A DNA stretch of 64,000 bases from Clostridia bacterium (GCA_017440965.1 JAFSGH010000071.1:1-64000), one strand, 5' to 3'. Numbered from the stretch's first letter, positions 1-8,438 are shown. Made by a program: numbers and translations. Notes: generated from the sequence alone by a model not told the origin.

Positions 1-983
1 ATCAATTCTTTTCCCGATTCTGTTTCTGCATTCTCAAAGCTAAAACCTGAAAGGGGAACGCCGATAGCCATGGTGTTGCGTGAAAACCGCTTATAATTAT
101 CGCACGTAAACGATATTGCGCTACAGAAAATAGTTGCCTCCGTAGGTCCGTAAGTGTTCCAGATTTTTATGTTGGGAAGTGCAGAGAAAAGAGCTTCTAC
201 CTGCGACGGATATAATGCTTCTCCGCAAAAAGTTATCTCTTTGAGCGAGGCCATCTTTTCTTTGCTGATGTCTCCCTTTTGTAATAAAAGGTCAACTACG
301 CTCGGCACGGAATGCCAGAATGTTATATTATATTTTTTAATTGCTTCGCCGGGAACCAATTTATATATCCCCGTAACAGGAATCATTGTAGCACCGGACG
401 AGATTCCGAAAAATACATCCCCTACTCCGAGGTCGAAGCTTATGTTCGAGTACTGTCCGTATACGTCTGCAGGCGAGAGAGAATAGTTATCCTTGCACCA
501 CAACACAAAGTTTTCCAAAGCTTTCCTTTTTACAGCAACGCCTTTTGGATTGCCTGTAGAACCCGAAGTAAATAAAACATAGGCATTTTTCTCGCTGCTG
601 AAACGGGAATCCGATTCCTGTTTGTCCAAGTTCAAAAGAGCTGAGCTCTCACCGTTTACAATAGCCTCAATTTGCTGTTCTCCCTCATCCTTGCCCGCAT
701 TGTCGACAATAATATTCGGAGCAAATGTGTCAATGCAGTACTGTTTATACTTCTGCGGTGACTCGCTGTTAATACAGCAAAAGGTGATGTCAGCTAAATA
801 TGCCGCCCACATCAAGCAATAAGCGTTATAGCATTGCGGCAAATCGATTAAAATTTTACGCACCCCAAGCTGGGACAAGCTTGAAGATAAAGCCTCTGCT
901 TTTTCAGCAAAAGCTTTATATGAATATTCTCCTTTAGCTGTCCTTACGGCTAAAATACCGTCTCCTTTATATATTGATAGCAC
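1..983 (-). CDS. AMP-dependent ligase, amino-acid adenylation (NRPS/DltA-like) domain, 5' part only
   Basis: The visible 327 residues form the N-terminal two thirds of an adenylation domain, which activates a carboxylic acid (usually an amino acid) as acyl-AMP and loads it on a carrier thiol. The phosphate-binding A3 motif FTSGSTGNPKG, the FDLGVGD segment of A4 and the A5 motif NTYGPTEAT are all readable. I place the start at GTG 983: GAAAGGTG lies 6-7 bases upstream and a clean promoter lies 56 bases further up. The gene continues beyond base 1, so I cannot tell whether carrier, condensation or reductase domains follow. The A5 motif favours an NRPS-type or DltA-type enzyme over an acyl-CoA synthetase. 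Divergent from the GH16 gene. Confidence 0.85.
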   Translation of the reverse strand, partial: MLSIYKGDGILAVRTAKGEYSYKAFAEKAEALSSSLSQLGVRKILIDLPQCYNAYCLMWAAYLADITFCCINSESPQKYKQYCIDTFAPNIIVDNAGKDEGEQQIEAIVNGESSALLNLDKQESDSRFSSEKNAYVLFTSGSTGNPKGVAVKRKALENFVLWCKDNYSLSPADVYGQYSNISFDLGVGDVFFGISSGATMIPVTGIYKLVPGEAIKKYNITFWHSVPSVVDLLLQKGDISKEKMASLKEITFCGEALYPSQVEALFSALPNIKIWNTYGPTEATIFCSAISFTCDNYKRFSRNTMAIGVPLSGFSFENAETESGKEL

Positions 984-1038
984 GCTTAACACCTTTCAAT
1001 CCGTCTGCTATGTTTTTTCAAACAGATAATTTTTAATC

Positions 1039-1067
1039 AGTATAACACGGCGTATATTTTTTTTCAA
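1039..1067 (-). promoter_or_regulatory. sigma-A-type promoter of the adenylation gene
   Basis: TTGAAA (1067-1062), a 17-base spacer and TATACT (1044-1039) read on the minus strand, which leaves a leader of about 50 bases before the GTG start at 983. Confidence 0.65.
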
Positions 1068-1105
1068 TAAAATAAATAGCCCAAGCACTCTTACAAAGCT
1101 CTCGG

Positions 1106-1135
1106 TTGACAAGCTTTGCCTTTGCTGATTATAAT
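1106..1135 (+). promoter_or_regulatory. consensus promoter of the GH16 gene
   Basis: A perfect TTGACA (1106-1111) and a perfect TATAAT (1130-1135) are separated by 18 bases. The expected transcription start (about 1142) falls on the GGAGGTG ribosome binding site (1142-1148), so the mRNA leader would be only about 13 bases. Confidence 0.7.
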
Positions 1136-1154
1136 GAAGCCGGAGGTGCTTTTT

Positions 1155-2057
1155 ATGATGACAAGGATAATAAGATTTTTAGTTTCAATATTAATGCTGA
1201 TTTCGCCGTCTTTGCCTAATATGCTTAGTCTCCCTGCGATTCCCTCAGGACAGGATTTGAGACTTGACGAGCGTTTTGTGATTGTGTGGCGAGATGAGTT
1301 TGAGGGTACCTCTCTCGATAAAACAAAATGGTCATACAACTGGTGGGAAACTGAGAGAAAAGGCGGTTATTGGCATGAGGATATGGTCAGCGTCAAAGAC
1401 GGTAACCTTGTAATCACCACCGCATATATGGAGGAGCCTCTTGAAAACTACTACCTTGAAAAATGGGGAGACAAAATTAACTTCAAGGAGTACAAAGCAG
1501 GTTGGTATACAGGGTGCATAACAGGCATAAACATATTTGAGCAATGCTACGGCTACTTTGAGTGCAGAGCTATTCTGCCAAAATCAACGGGAATGTGGTC
1601 TGCTTTTTGGATGATGAACGACGAGGTCGGAATTGTTGACGGCTCCGGCAAAGACGGCACAGAGGTCGATATTTTTGAGTCAATGTACTACAAAGATAAC
1701 TGGTGGGGTGCAGGCGGAGCTGTCATAAGCGGCATCCACTATGACGGCTACGGCGAGGGCCATAAAGGTGACAGTATAGGCAAGTGGTTTGCAAACAATC
1801 CGTATGAGGAGTACAACACCTATGGGCTTGAGTGGAACGAAAAGGAATATATTTTTTATATAAACGGTGTCGAGACCGGCAGACTTTCAACCGGCGGAGT
1901 AAGCCAAAATCCGGAATACATGCTTCTTTCCTGTGAAGTTGCCGGCGAAAACGGCGTGGCGCACGCAGACAGACACGGCACGGGTAAAATGAGCATGAAA
2001 CCGGGTGACACAGCCGAATTTATCGTAGATTATGTAAGGGTATATGAATATAAATAA
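1155..2057 (+). CDS. secreted glycoside hydrolase family 16 endo-beta-glucanase
   Basis: A 300-residue GH16 enzyme, the family that cuts beta-1,3 or mixed beta-1,3/1,4 glucans (laminarin, lichenan) with retention. The catalytic signature EVDIFE (E-x-D-x-x-E, nucleophile and acid/base Glu) lies near residue 175. The N-terminal DEFEGTSLDKTKW block is typical of laminarinase-like members. Residues 1-28 form a signal peptide (MMTRII, hydrophobic core, then LPAIPSG), so the enzyme is exported. I choose ATG 1155 because GGAGGTG sits six bases upstream; an in-frame TTG at 1116 lies inside the promoter spacer. No carbohydrate-binding or dockerin module follows. Substrate class is inferred; family assignment is firm. 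Confidence 0.9.
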   Translation: MMTRIIRFLVSILMLISPSLPNMLSLPAIPSGQDLRLDERFVIVWRDEFEGTSLDKTKWSYNWWETERKGGYWHEDMVSVKDGNLVITTAYMEEPLENYYLEKWGDKINFKEYKAGWYTGCITGINIFEQCYGYFECRAILPKSTGMWSAFWMMNDEVGIVDGSGKDGTEVDIFESMYYKDNWWGAGGAVISGIHYDGYGEGHKGDSIGKWFANNPYEEYNTYGLEWNEKEYIFYINGVETGRLSTGGVSQNPEYMLLSCEVAGENGVAHADRHGTGKMSMKPGDTAEFIVDYVRVYEYK

Positions 2058-2080
2058 ACGGATGCATTAAAAAATTTAAC

Positions 2081-2122
2081 AAAAGCGGCGGCAAGGAGAA
2101 AACTCCCTGCCGCCGCTTTTTC
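2081..2122 (+). terminator. Rho-independent terminator after the GH16 gene
   Basis: A G+C-rich 14-base-pair stem (GCGGCGGCAAGGAG pairing with CTCCCTGCCGCCGC, one mismatch) has an AAAA loop and is followed by TTTTT. Confidence 0.85.
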
Positions 2123-2124
2123 TG

Positions 2125-2181
2125 TAAAAAAATTAAAGGATACGGAAAAATCCGTATCCTTTAATTGGCGCGCTGCAAGGG
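2125..2181 (-). repeat. copy A of a 57-bp repeat: fragment of tRNA-Arg 3' end plus its terminator hairpin
   Basis: This stretch matches 2311-2367 at 56 of 57 positions. It contains the 12-base-pair terminator hairpin and the last bases of the tRNA-Arg gene including CCA, but no tRNA body follows. It is a truncated duplicate 186 bp from the real tRNA end. Confidence 0.8.
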
Positions 2182-2264
2182 GACTCACAGTACAATTTAT
2201 TCTGTGCTCGTTATCTGCCGCTTATCTCTCTTTTACTTTGCAGTGTGTCCACGCCCTAAAAACA

Positions 2265-2284
2265 GTCCACCGGACTGTTTTCTT
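2265..2284. repeat. 8-bp hairpin between the two repeat copies
   Basis: AACAGTCC and GGACTGTT pair around a CACC-type centre. It sits between the duplicated tRNA ends and is followed by a second T-arm-like string (TTCGAATCCC near 2294). Function unknown. Confidence 0.45.
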
Positions 2285-2317
2285 AACGGGCTTTCGAATC
2301 CCTTGCTGATTAAAAAA

Positions 2318-2350
2318 ATTAAAGGACACGGAAAAATCCGTATCCTTTAA
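2318..2350 (-). terminator. terminator of tRNA-Arg
   Basis: A 12-base-pair hairpin (AAAGGACACGGA / TCCGTATCCTTT, one G-T type change) is followed on the minus strand by a run of T. It starts three bases after the CCA of the tRNA. Confidence 0.8.
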
Positions 2351-2351
2351 T

Positions 2352-2428
2352 TGGCGCGCTGCAAGGGATTCGAACCCCTGACCTACTGCTTAGAAGGCAG
2401 TTGCTCTATCCAGCTGAGCTAGAAGCGC
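2352..2428 (-). tRNA. tRNA-Arg (anticodon TCT)
   Basis: A 77-base cloverleaf with CCA encoded in the gene. The acceptor stem GCGCTTC pairs with GCAGCGC (one mismatch), the anticodon loop CTTCTAA gives TCT, and the T arm carries TTCGAAT. It reads arginine AGA codons. Confidence 0.95.
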
Positions 2429-2458
2429 ATATTTGGTACTCGTCTGAGTGCATAAGGT

Positions 2459-2487
2459 ATTATACTTGAATTACATCGATTTGTCAA
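2459..2487 (-). promoter_or_regulatory. promoter of tRNA-Arg
   Basis: Minus strand TTGACA (2487-2482), 17 bases, TATAAT (2464-2459): both boxes are perfect consensus, about 30 bases before the tRNA. Confidence 0.85.
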
Positions 2488-3031
2488 TATATATTTATAA
2501 ATATTTTAATAAAAATAAATACATATTTTATCTTAATTATATTCTGATGATAAGTTGGTTCAGGATCAGATTAACGGCTTTTCAGCAAATACTTTTATCA
2601 AAAGAAAAAATCGGAAAATCAATTAAGCTCTGCAGACTTGAGTCTATCGGCTACATAAACGATATTTTTTGGCATTTTTGCGTAAGAATTCTAACTCTCA
2701 TAAATCTGTCAGTTTTTAGTGATATTCCGACTTTGTCGGAGTGATGTATTTTGCTGACACAAAATGCGATATTTTTGCTTTGTAAAAATGATATTATATT
2801 CTCCCCTTCCTTCACTGCCCGAAGGACAATATAACTCGGTGCAAACCGACTATAATGCGAAGTCATATCACTTCCCGCAAGGTTAATATAACTGAAAAAA
2901 AGACGATTGCTTTCGCAACCGTCAGACTGCTGACAAACCCTCGTTTCAATTTGATTCGAGGGATGTTTTTTTGTTTAAAGAAAAAAAGCCCACTCCTTTC
3001 AAGAGAATGATACTACTTTCCCACAAACAAA
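2488..3031. other. intergenic stretch without a convincing gene
   Basis: No open frame here has a good ribosome binding site. From about 2725 to 2895 there is a degenerate run of small inverted repeats (CCGACTTTGTCGG, TTTTGCTGACACAAAA, CTCGGTGCAAACCGA) separated by GATGTA, GATATT or ATAATG-like words. This resembles a decayed version of the array at 3032-3201. A hairpin (CCCTCG...CGAGGG, 2938-2964) followed by a T run at 2967-2973 could be a plus-strand terminator. Confidence 0.5.
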
Positions 3032-3201
3032 TCAAGGCGAAGCCTTGTATATCATCAATTCCGCAGGAATTGCATATCATCAATACGCAGTGTTGCATCT
3101 CATCAAGCCGCAGGTAATACAGCCTTCGGCTTATGATATGCGCCTACGGCGATGATATACACGCTGACGCGTGATGATATGCCAAGCCTACGGCTTGGAT
3201 A
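3032..3201. repeat. array of short hairpins with GATATAC/GATATGC-like spacers
   Basis: Read on the minus strand, a series of different short palindromes (for example CAAGCCGTAGGCTTG, CACGCGTCAGCGTG, GCCGTAGGC, AATTCCTGCGGAATT, CAAGGCTTCGCCTTG) alternates with near-constant spacers of the form GCATATCAT or GTATATCAT. The spacer is conserved while the palindromes vary. It is not a CRISPR array, because the unit length is irregular (roughly 22-28 bases) and the constant part is the short spacer. It lies between tRNA genes. Function unknown. Confidence 0.7.
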
Positions 3202-3243
3202 AAAAAAGAAGTAACTTTTGATAGACAAAAGTTACTTCTTTTT
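3202..3243 (-). terminator. terminator of tRNA-Gly
   Basis: A perfect 15-base-pair stem (AAGAAGTAACTTTTG / CAAAAGTTACTTCTT) has an ATAGA loop and a T run on the minus strand, directly after the tRNA. Confidence 0.9.
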
Positions 3244-3317
3244 TGGAGCGGGTGATGGGAGTCGAACCCACACGACCAGCTTGGAAGGCTGGGATTCTAC
3301 CGCTGAACTACACCCGC
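3244..3317 (-). tRNA. tRNA-Gly (anticodon TCC)
   Basis: A 74-base cloverleaf with CCA encoded. The acceptor stem GCGGGTG/CACCCGC is perfect. The anticodon loop CTTCCAA gives TCC, and the T loop is TTCGACT. Confidence 0.95.
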
Positions 3318-3329
3318 ACAACGGAGATT

Positions 3330-3358
3330 ATTATAGCATCTAATCTCCGCAATGTCAA
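3330..3358 (-). promoter_or_regulatory. promoter of tRNA-Gly
   Basis: Minus strand TTGACA (3358-3353), 17 bases, TATAAT (3335-3330). It lies inside the gap after clpE, so the tRNA has its own promoter. Confidence 0.85.
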
Positions 3359-3376
3359 GTATTTTTTCAACTTTTT

Positions 3377-5671
3377 TTAGCTGTGAGTTACAACAATTTT
3401 TCCGTCGTGAACAAATACCTTTATTTCATCAATAACGGCATCATACTGAGCAACAAGGATATTGGCTATCGGATCCTCTATTGCCTTTCTTATTGTGTGA
3501 CGGATATCTCTTGCACCTCTGACGCCGCCGTCTGCTTCTGCGGCCACAACTGAGGGTACATCATCAGCAACAGTAAGCTTTATTCCCTTGTCTCTGAGAG
3601 AAGGCACAAACTCTTCAATAAGAAGCTTTGCAATCTTTTCGTAATCCTCTTTTGTAAGAGTATTAAATACTATGATCTCATCAACTCTTCCCAAGAATTC
3701 GGGACGAAGGAAATCCTTAAGTGCCTTCATTGCCTTATCCTTGCTTGCAGCTCCCTTGTCCTTACCGAAGCCGAGGACACTTTCTCTGTTCTCACTTCCT
3801 GCATTTGATGTCATTATAATAACGGTATTTTCAAAGCTGACAGTTCTGCCCTGAGCGTCATTTGTTTTTCCCTCATCAAGAATCTGAAGAAGAATATTCA
3901 TTACATCAGGATGTGCCTTTTCTATTTCATCAAAAAGAACAACAGAATAGGGCTTTCTTCTTACCTTCTCAGTAAGCTGACCTGCCTCGTCATATCCAAC
4001 ATATCCGGGAGGAGAACCGATAAGCCTTGAAACAGAATGCTTTTCCATAAACTCGGACATATCAAGACGGATAAGAGTTTCAGGAGTATCAAAAAGCTCA
4101 TTTGCCAGCTGCTTTACAAGCTCTGTTTTACCGACACCTGTGGGGCCGACAAAAATAAAGGATGCAGGACGCTTGACGGGACTGAGCCTTACTCTGCTTC
4201 TTCTTATTGCCGCACTGACAGCTTCAACTGCCTCATCCTGACCGATAATTCTTGCCTTAAGATGCTCCTCCATACAGGAAAGCTTTTTCATATCAGTATC
4301 AATGATCTTATTAACGGGAATACCTGTTGAAAGACTGATTACCTTTGCAAGATCATCCTCTGTAACAAAATTATCCTGAGCACGGACCTTAAGCTCCTCT
4401 ATAGATGCTTCGCACTGTATAATCTCAGCTCTTACCCTTGCAATATTCTCATAATCGGGATTTTCAGAATTAGCGAGAAGCTCCGCCTCCTCAGCTCTGA
4501 GTTCTGCAAGTCTGATCTCTGCTTCCTCATAATCGCTTATTGCCTTGTTCCTGAGATTAGCACAGGTACATGCTTCATCGAGAAGATCGATTGCTTTATC
4601 GGGAAGAAAGCGCTCTGTTATATATCTCTCAGAAAGAGTGACCGCCTTGTAAAGAAGATTATCCGAAATTCTTACTCTGTGGAATTTTTCGTAGTATTCC
4701 TTTATGCCCTTAAGCATCTCATAAGCACTTTCAATGGAAGGCTCTTCTACCTTTACAGGCTGAAATCTTCTTTCAAGAGCTGCATCCTTTTCAATATGCT
4801 TTCTGTACTCATTGAAGGTAGTTGCACCGATGACCTGAATCTCTCCTCTTGAAAGAGCAGGCTTAAGAATATTTGCCGCATTCATTGAGCCCTCGGCATC
4901 GCCTGTACCTACAAGATTGTGAACCTCATCAATAAAGAGGATAATATTTCCGAGCGCCTTGACCTCGTCAACAAGGCCCTTTATTCTGCTTTCAAACTGT
5001 CCTCTAAACTGAGTTCCTGCAACAAGAGCGGTAAGATCAAGCAGATGTATCTCCTTACGGCTAAGCTTTGCAGGCACTCTTCCTTCACTTATTGCGAGTG
5101 CAAGTCCTTCGGCAATTGCAGTTTTACCTACACCGGGCTCACCTATAAGGCAGGGATTATTCTTTGTTCTTCTGCAAAGAATCTGTATAACTCGTGATAT
5201 CTCATCGCTTCTTCCGATGATACGGTCAATCTTTCCGTCTCTTGCCTTTTTTGTAAGATCGGTACAGTACAGATCAAGGAACTTTCTCTGAAGCTTCTTT
5301 TCCTTGCCTTTTTTTGATTTCTTGTCCTTGGGATTTCCGTTGTCGTCAACAAGCTCTGCAGGAAGATCAACATCGTCATCCTTGCCGGCTTTTGGTCCGT
5401 CACCGAAAAGTCCCTGAAGAAACGGAAGCGTTGATGCTCCGCCGTTTTCGAAGGCTCCGTCCTCCTCAAGAGCGCTGAACTGCTCATTGATCGCGTCAAG
5501 ATCCTCTTCGGTAATGCCCATTTTTGCCATCATATCCTTGACGGGGCCTATATTCATATCCATTGCACACTTGATGCAAAGCCCTTCCTGAGTGGTCTTA
5601 TCCCCTTCTATCTTTGAGATAAAAAGCACTGCAGGACGCTTATTGCATCTTGAGCATAATTTCATATTCAT
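3377..5671 (-). CDS. clpE: ClpE-like AAA+ unfoldase with N-terminal zinc finger
   Basis: A 764-residue Hsp100/Clp ATPase that unfolds substrates for the ClpP protease. Residues 1-40 hold a four-cysteine zinc finger (C6, C9, C32, C35) as in ClpE and McsA, in place of the double Clp N-domain of ClpC. A charged linker follows (to about 130). AAA domain 1 has Walker A GEPGVGKTA (177-185) and Walker B LFIDEVH (about 245); a coiled M-type segment with Glu/Ala/Arg runs over 370-440; AAA domain 2 has GPTGVGKTE (509-517) and VLFDEIEKA (about 578). AAAGGA lies seven bases before ATG 5671. It is the last gene of a long operon, 27 bases after pgsA, and no CtsR-type site is obvious there. The name is by domain layout. 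Confidence 0.9.
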   Translation of the reverse strand: MNMKLCSRCNKRPAVLFISKIEGDKTTQEGLCIKCAMDMNIGPVKDMMAKMGITEEDLDAINEQFSALEEDGAFENGGASTLPFLQGLFGDGPKAGKDDDVDLPAELVDDNGNPKDKKSKKGKEKKLQRKFLDLYCTDLTKKARDGKIDRIIGRSDEISRVIQILCRRTKNNPCLIGEPGVGKTAIAEGLALAISEGRVPAKLSRKEIHLLDLTALVAGTQFRGQFESRIKGLVDEVKALGNIILFIDEVHNLVGTGDAEGSMNAANILKPALSRGEIQVIGATTFNEYRKHIEKDAALERRFQPVKVEEPSIESAYEMLKGIKEYYEKFHRVRISDNLLYKAVTLSERYITERFLPDKAIDLLDEACTCANLRNKAISDYEEAEIRLAELRAEEAELLANSENPDYENIARVRAEIIQCEASIEELKVRAQDNFVTEDDLAKVISLSTGIPVNKIIDTDMKKLSCMEEHLKARIIGQDEAVEAVSAAIRRSRVRLSPVKRPASFIFVGPTGVGKTELVKQLANELFDTPETLIRLDMSEFMEKHSVSRLIGSPPGYVGYDEAGQLTEKVRRKPYSVVLFDEIEKAHPDVMNILLQILDEGKTNDAQGRTVSFENTVIIMTSNAGSENRESVLGFGKDKGAASKDKAMKALKDFLRPEFLGRVDEIIVFNTLTKEDYEKIAKLLIEEFVPSLRDKGIKLTVADDVPSVVAAEADGGVRGARDIRHTIRKAIEDPIANILVAQYDAVIDEIKVFVHDGKIVVTHS

Positions 5672-5698
5672 AATTTATTCCTTTCGTAGGGGCTTTTG

Positions 5699-6376
5699 TT
5701 ATTTGCCGGCTTCTTCCTTTGCCTTTTTCTTGCCTTCCGCACTGAATCTCTCTTTTGCCTGACTGTAAACACCGGGCATATAGCTTGCAAATGCAACGAA
5801 GGTTGAAATAAGTGAAATTACTACCAGTACCATCATAACTGCATCAGGAATGGTAAAGAGACTGATTATTGCTCCTTCACCTGCTCTAAATGCACCGATC
5901 TCAGGTCCGAATGCCATTATTATTACCATTACAACATAAAAAATCAATGTTGCGGCTTTACCGTATATTTCCGCAGCACCGGGACGGATACCGACAGCGA
6001 TCATAATTGCACCGCCAACGAGCATAATAAGCTCTTTTACGATAAAGAGAAGGAATACCCAAGAGAAAAGCTTAAGAGTTTCATTCTCTGCATTTCTGAA
6101 TGTAAAGAAGTATACTATAGCAATTGTTGCCTGAGTAAGCTTATCTGCAATGGGATCAAGCATTTTTCCCAGCTCACTTACCTGATTGAGCTTTCTCGCA
6201 AGCTTTCCGTCAAAGAAATCGGTAAGTCCGGAAAAAGCAAGTATCAAAAGAGCCCATAAAAGCTCACCCTTGTAAAACAATACACCGAAAACAGGGATAA
6301 GAAGTATTCTTACAAATGAGATTATGTTAGGTATCGTCCAGACATTTTCGAAAAGATATGCAGTTTTTTTAGCCAT
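5699..6376 (-). CDS. pgsA: CDP-diacylglycerol-glycerol-3-phosphate phosphatidyltransferase
   Basis: Joins CDP-diacylglycerol to glycerol-3-phosphate to make phosphatidylglycerol phosphate, the committed step to PG and cardiolipin in the membrane. The CDP-alcohol phosphotransferase motif D-x2-D-G-x2-A-R-x8-G-x3-D-x3-D is complete (DFFDGKLAR, then GKMLDPIADK). Several hydrophobic segments span the 225 residues, and the basic C terminus is slightly longer than usual. AAAGGATGG precedes ATG 6376. It lies 15 bases after cvpA. Confidence 0.92.
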   Translation of the reverse strand: MAKKTAYLFENVWTIPNIISFVRILLIPVFGVLFYKGELLWALLILAFSGLTDFFDGKLARKLNQVSELGKMLDPIADKLTQATIAIVYFFTFRNAENETLKLFSWVFLLFIVKELIMLVGGAIMIAVGIRPGAAEIYGKAATLIFYVVMVIIMAFGPEIGAFRAGEGAIISLFTIPDAVMMVLVVISLISTFVAFASYMPGVYSQAKERFSAEGKKKAKEEAGK

Positions 6377-6391
6377 TTTTTATTCCATCCT

Positions 6392-7081
6392 TTACTTTAA
6401 TATATCAGCAATAAGTCCGCAGAAATACGAACCGCTAACAAATTCCAGAAGCTTTTCATTACCTAATGCAGGAACCGCAATATTAAGTACAGCACAAATA
6501 AGTCCTGCAGGAATGATTCCCTTTACCACACCGAGAGCCGCACCGAGGAAAGCATTTGTCCTTCTGAACAGCTTATGCTTTTTGCTTGTAAGACCTTTAT
6601 TTATAAGCGAAAGCACCATTCTCAGCACTACAGAAAAAAGAATAAACAATACTACTACGGCAATCGCTGAGATCACCTTAAGAATCATGGGAGCAAGATA
6701 ATCAGCTTCAATTACAGCTACTGTCAATGTCTGTCCGGAGCCTGTAAGATCCAAGCCAAGCAAAACCTCATCAACAATATCCAGATGATCGACAAGCGTA
6801 CCTAAAAAACCGGGCAATGAATCAAAGACTCCTTCAAGGATACTTTGAAGCTCCCCTTCCATACTTCCTGAGGGCATCAGTTCATTGAGCTTCGACAACA
6901 CCTTATCGCTGAGATATGCCGAATAAACATACGATGCAACCGGAGAAGAAAAGATCTTAGCAAGAAAGCCGGCTGCTATGTAAGCAATTATATTGAATAA
7001 TGACATCAGAAAGCCTTTTTTTGCACTGATCACTGCAACAACGGCAATCAGAATAACAAGCAAAAAATCAACTATATTCAT
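6392..7081 (-). CDS. CvpA-family membrane protein
   Basis: A 229-residue integral membrane protein. The start MNIVDFLLVILIAVVAVISA, the glycine-rich KKGF segment after the first helix and the four hydrophobic segments match the CvpA (colicin V production) family. The family's cellular role is poorly defined; members are linked to envelope homeostasis. A strong AGGAGG ribosome binding site precedes ATG 7081. It lies between the propeller protein and pgsA in the operon, consistent with an envelope task. Confidence 0.8.
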   Translation of the reverse strand: MNIVDFLLVILIAVVAVISAKKGFLMSLFNIIAYIAAGFLAKIFSSPVASYVYSAYLSDKVLSKLNELMPSGSMEGELQSILEGVFDSLPGFLGTLVDHLDIVDEVLLGLDLTGSGQTLTVAVIEADYLAPMILKVISAIAVVVLFILFSVVLRMVLSLINKGLTSKKHKLFRRTNAFLGAALGVVKGIIPAGLICAVLNIAVPALGNEKLLEFVSGSYFCGLIADILK

Positions 7082-7094
7082 ATTTTTCCTCCTT

Positions 7095-8426
7095 TTAACC
7101 GAATGCTGAAGCAGAAATGACAGTGGTATTATCTTCTGAAGCCGCTTCCGTTACAGAGACAGCATCTTCAGCTGTTGTTTTTTCTGCCGATATAGTGCTG
7201 TCTGTCACATCATAGGAAGTCTTTGGCTCATCAGAGACTTCTTTCTTTACCGTAAGATCTGTATCAGAATCAACATCAAAGCTGTAAATTCCGCTTACTG
7301 TCTGAACGAACAATGTTCTGCCTGAAAAAACAGCATCAATGCACTTTTCTCCGACCTTGATATTTCCCGTATTTCCTGATTTCTTATCAAAAATACTGAT
7401 CGAATCACCAAGCATTACGGCTACAAAATTCTTTGCTGCTTTTACATCAAAGATCTCAGAATCAAAGTCCAGCGTAAAGAGCGTTTCATGCTTACGGTCA
7501 AAAACATTTATGGCGGAGTCCTTTGAATTTCCGTGCTTTGCTACAGCTACAGCATTAAGTCCGCCGGGACAAAAGCTGCTGTGTGTCAATTCGGAAGGCA
7601 TACACTCAAAGACTGCACTTGAATTTCCTTGCTTATCGACAACAAAAACTCCGTTATCGGTATATACCGCAAGGCGTTTTCTGTTGATAAATTCAATGTG
7701 ATATACGGTGCTGTCTGTGAATGAGGAGGTATATACAGCCTCTTCATCCTTGAAGTTAAACAGACTGACCTTTGAAACATATTCACCGTTTTCAACGCTT
7801 ATCATTGACACGGCTATGCTTTTACCGTTATCGGAAAGTGCTGTTGTCAGGCAGTAGTCCGATGCACTGCCCCATTCGAACTGCTTTTTTCCCTGATAAG
7901 AATATACATATAAGTGGGACTGATAGCCGGCATCTTCATTAAGCACATAAGCATAATTGCCTTTTGCACCAACTGTTGCAGTGGTTATCGTTGAGCTTAC
8001 GGTATAATTATTATAGATAGAAGAATTCTTTTCTATACGGAATGCCGTTCCGCCCTTGTCATACAGTAAAACTGTAGATTTACCCACCTTCATTACAGGT
8101 TGGGAATACATATGGGAATTTGATGCAATCTTTCGTCCCGATGAATCTATATAATCAACAGATGTATCCGTAAGAAGCACGGTACCGGAAGAGAAGGCTT
8201 CAATATTTCTTATGCTGTCGGGCAATGAATCATATATAAGTGCACCCTCTGCTTTTTCGGAGCTTATATCCGTCACCGAAATTCCCGACAAGCCCGATAC
8301 TACAGCACTTATCACCATTACAAGAATCAGCACTATCACGCAAAGACCGATGACCTTTATGCCGAGTGGGTTCTTCTCTTCCTTCTGTTCTCTTTTTATA
8401 ACTCTGTCACGATTTTCAGTATTCAA
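7095..8426 (-). CDS. membrane-anchored beta-propeller-like protein (resembles DUF5711)
   Basis: A 443-residue protein with a basic cytoplasmic N terminus, one membrane helix (about residues 24-48), then an extracytoplasmic region of repeated four-strand-like blocks (for example YVDKQG, VYTDNGVFVV, FDKKSG). This pattern suggests a beta-propeller, followed by a Thr/Ser/Glu-rich tail. I think it belongs to DUF5711, but that is recollection, not a search. No catalytic motif is visible; the family is uncharacterised. The start is TTG 8426: AAGGATGTGAG precedes it and no in-frame ATG lies near. It follows truA by 12 bases. Confidence 0.7.
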   Translation of the reverse strand: MNTENRDRVIKREQKEEKNPLGIKVIGLCVIVLILVMVISAVVSGLSGISVTDISSEKAEGALIYDSLPDSIRNIEAFSSGTVLLTDTSVDYIDSSGRKIASNSHMYSQPVMKVGKSTVLLYDKGGTAFRIEKNSSIYNNYTVSSTITTATVGAKGNYAYVLNEDAGYQSHLYVYSYQGKKQFEWGSASDYCLTTALSDNGKSIAVSMISVENGEYVSKVSLFNFKDEEAVYTSSFTDSTVYHIEFINRKRLAVYTDNGVFVVDKQGNSSAVFECMPSELTHSSFCPGGLNAVAVAKHGNSKDSAINVFDRKHETLFTLDFDSEIFDVKAAKNFVAVMLGDSISIFDKKSGNTGNIKVGEKCIDAVFSGRTLFVQTVSGIYSFDVDSDTDLTVKKEVSDEPKTSYDVTDSTISAEKTTAEDAVSVTEAASEDNTTVISASAFG

Positions 8427-8438
8427 AATCTCACATCC

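Noticed and set aside
2448..2744. Small open frame of 98 codons in the intergenic region
   Set aside because: Starts inside the tRNA-Arg promoter region, no ribosome binding site, A+T-driven composition and no family resemblance.
3032..3201. Possible CRISPR array
   Set aside because: Unit length is irregular, the constant part is only about nine bases, the variable parts are palindromes and no cas gene is near.
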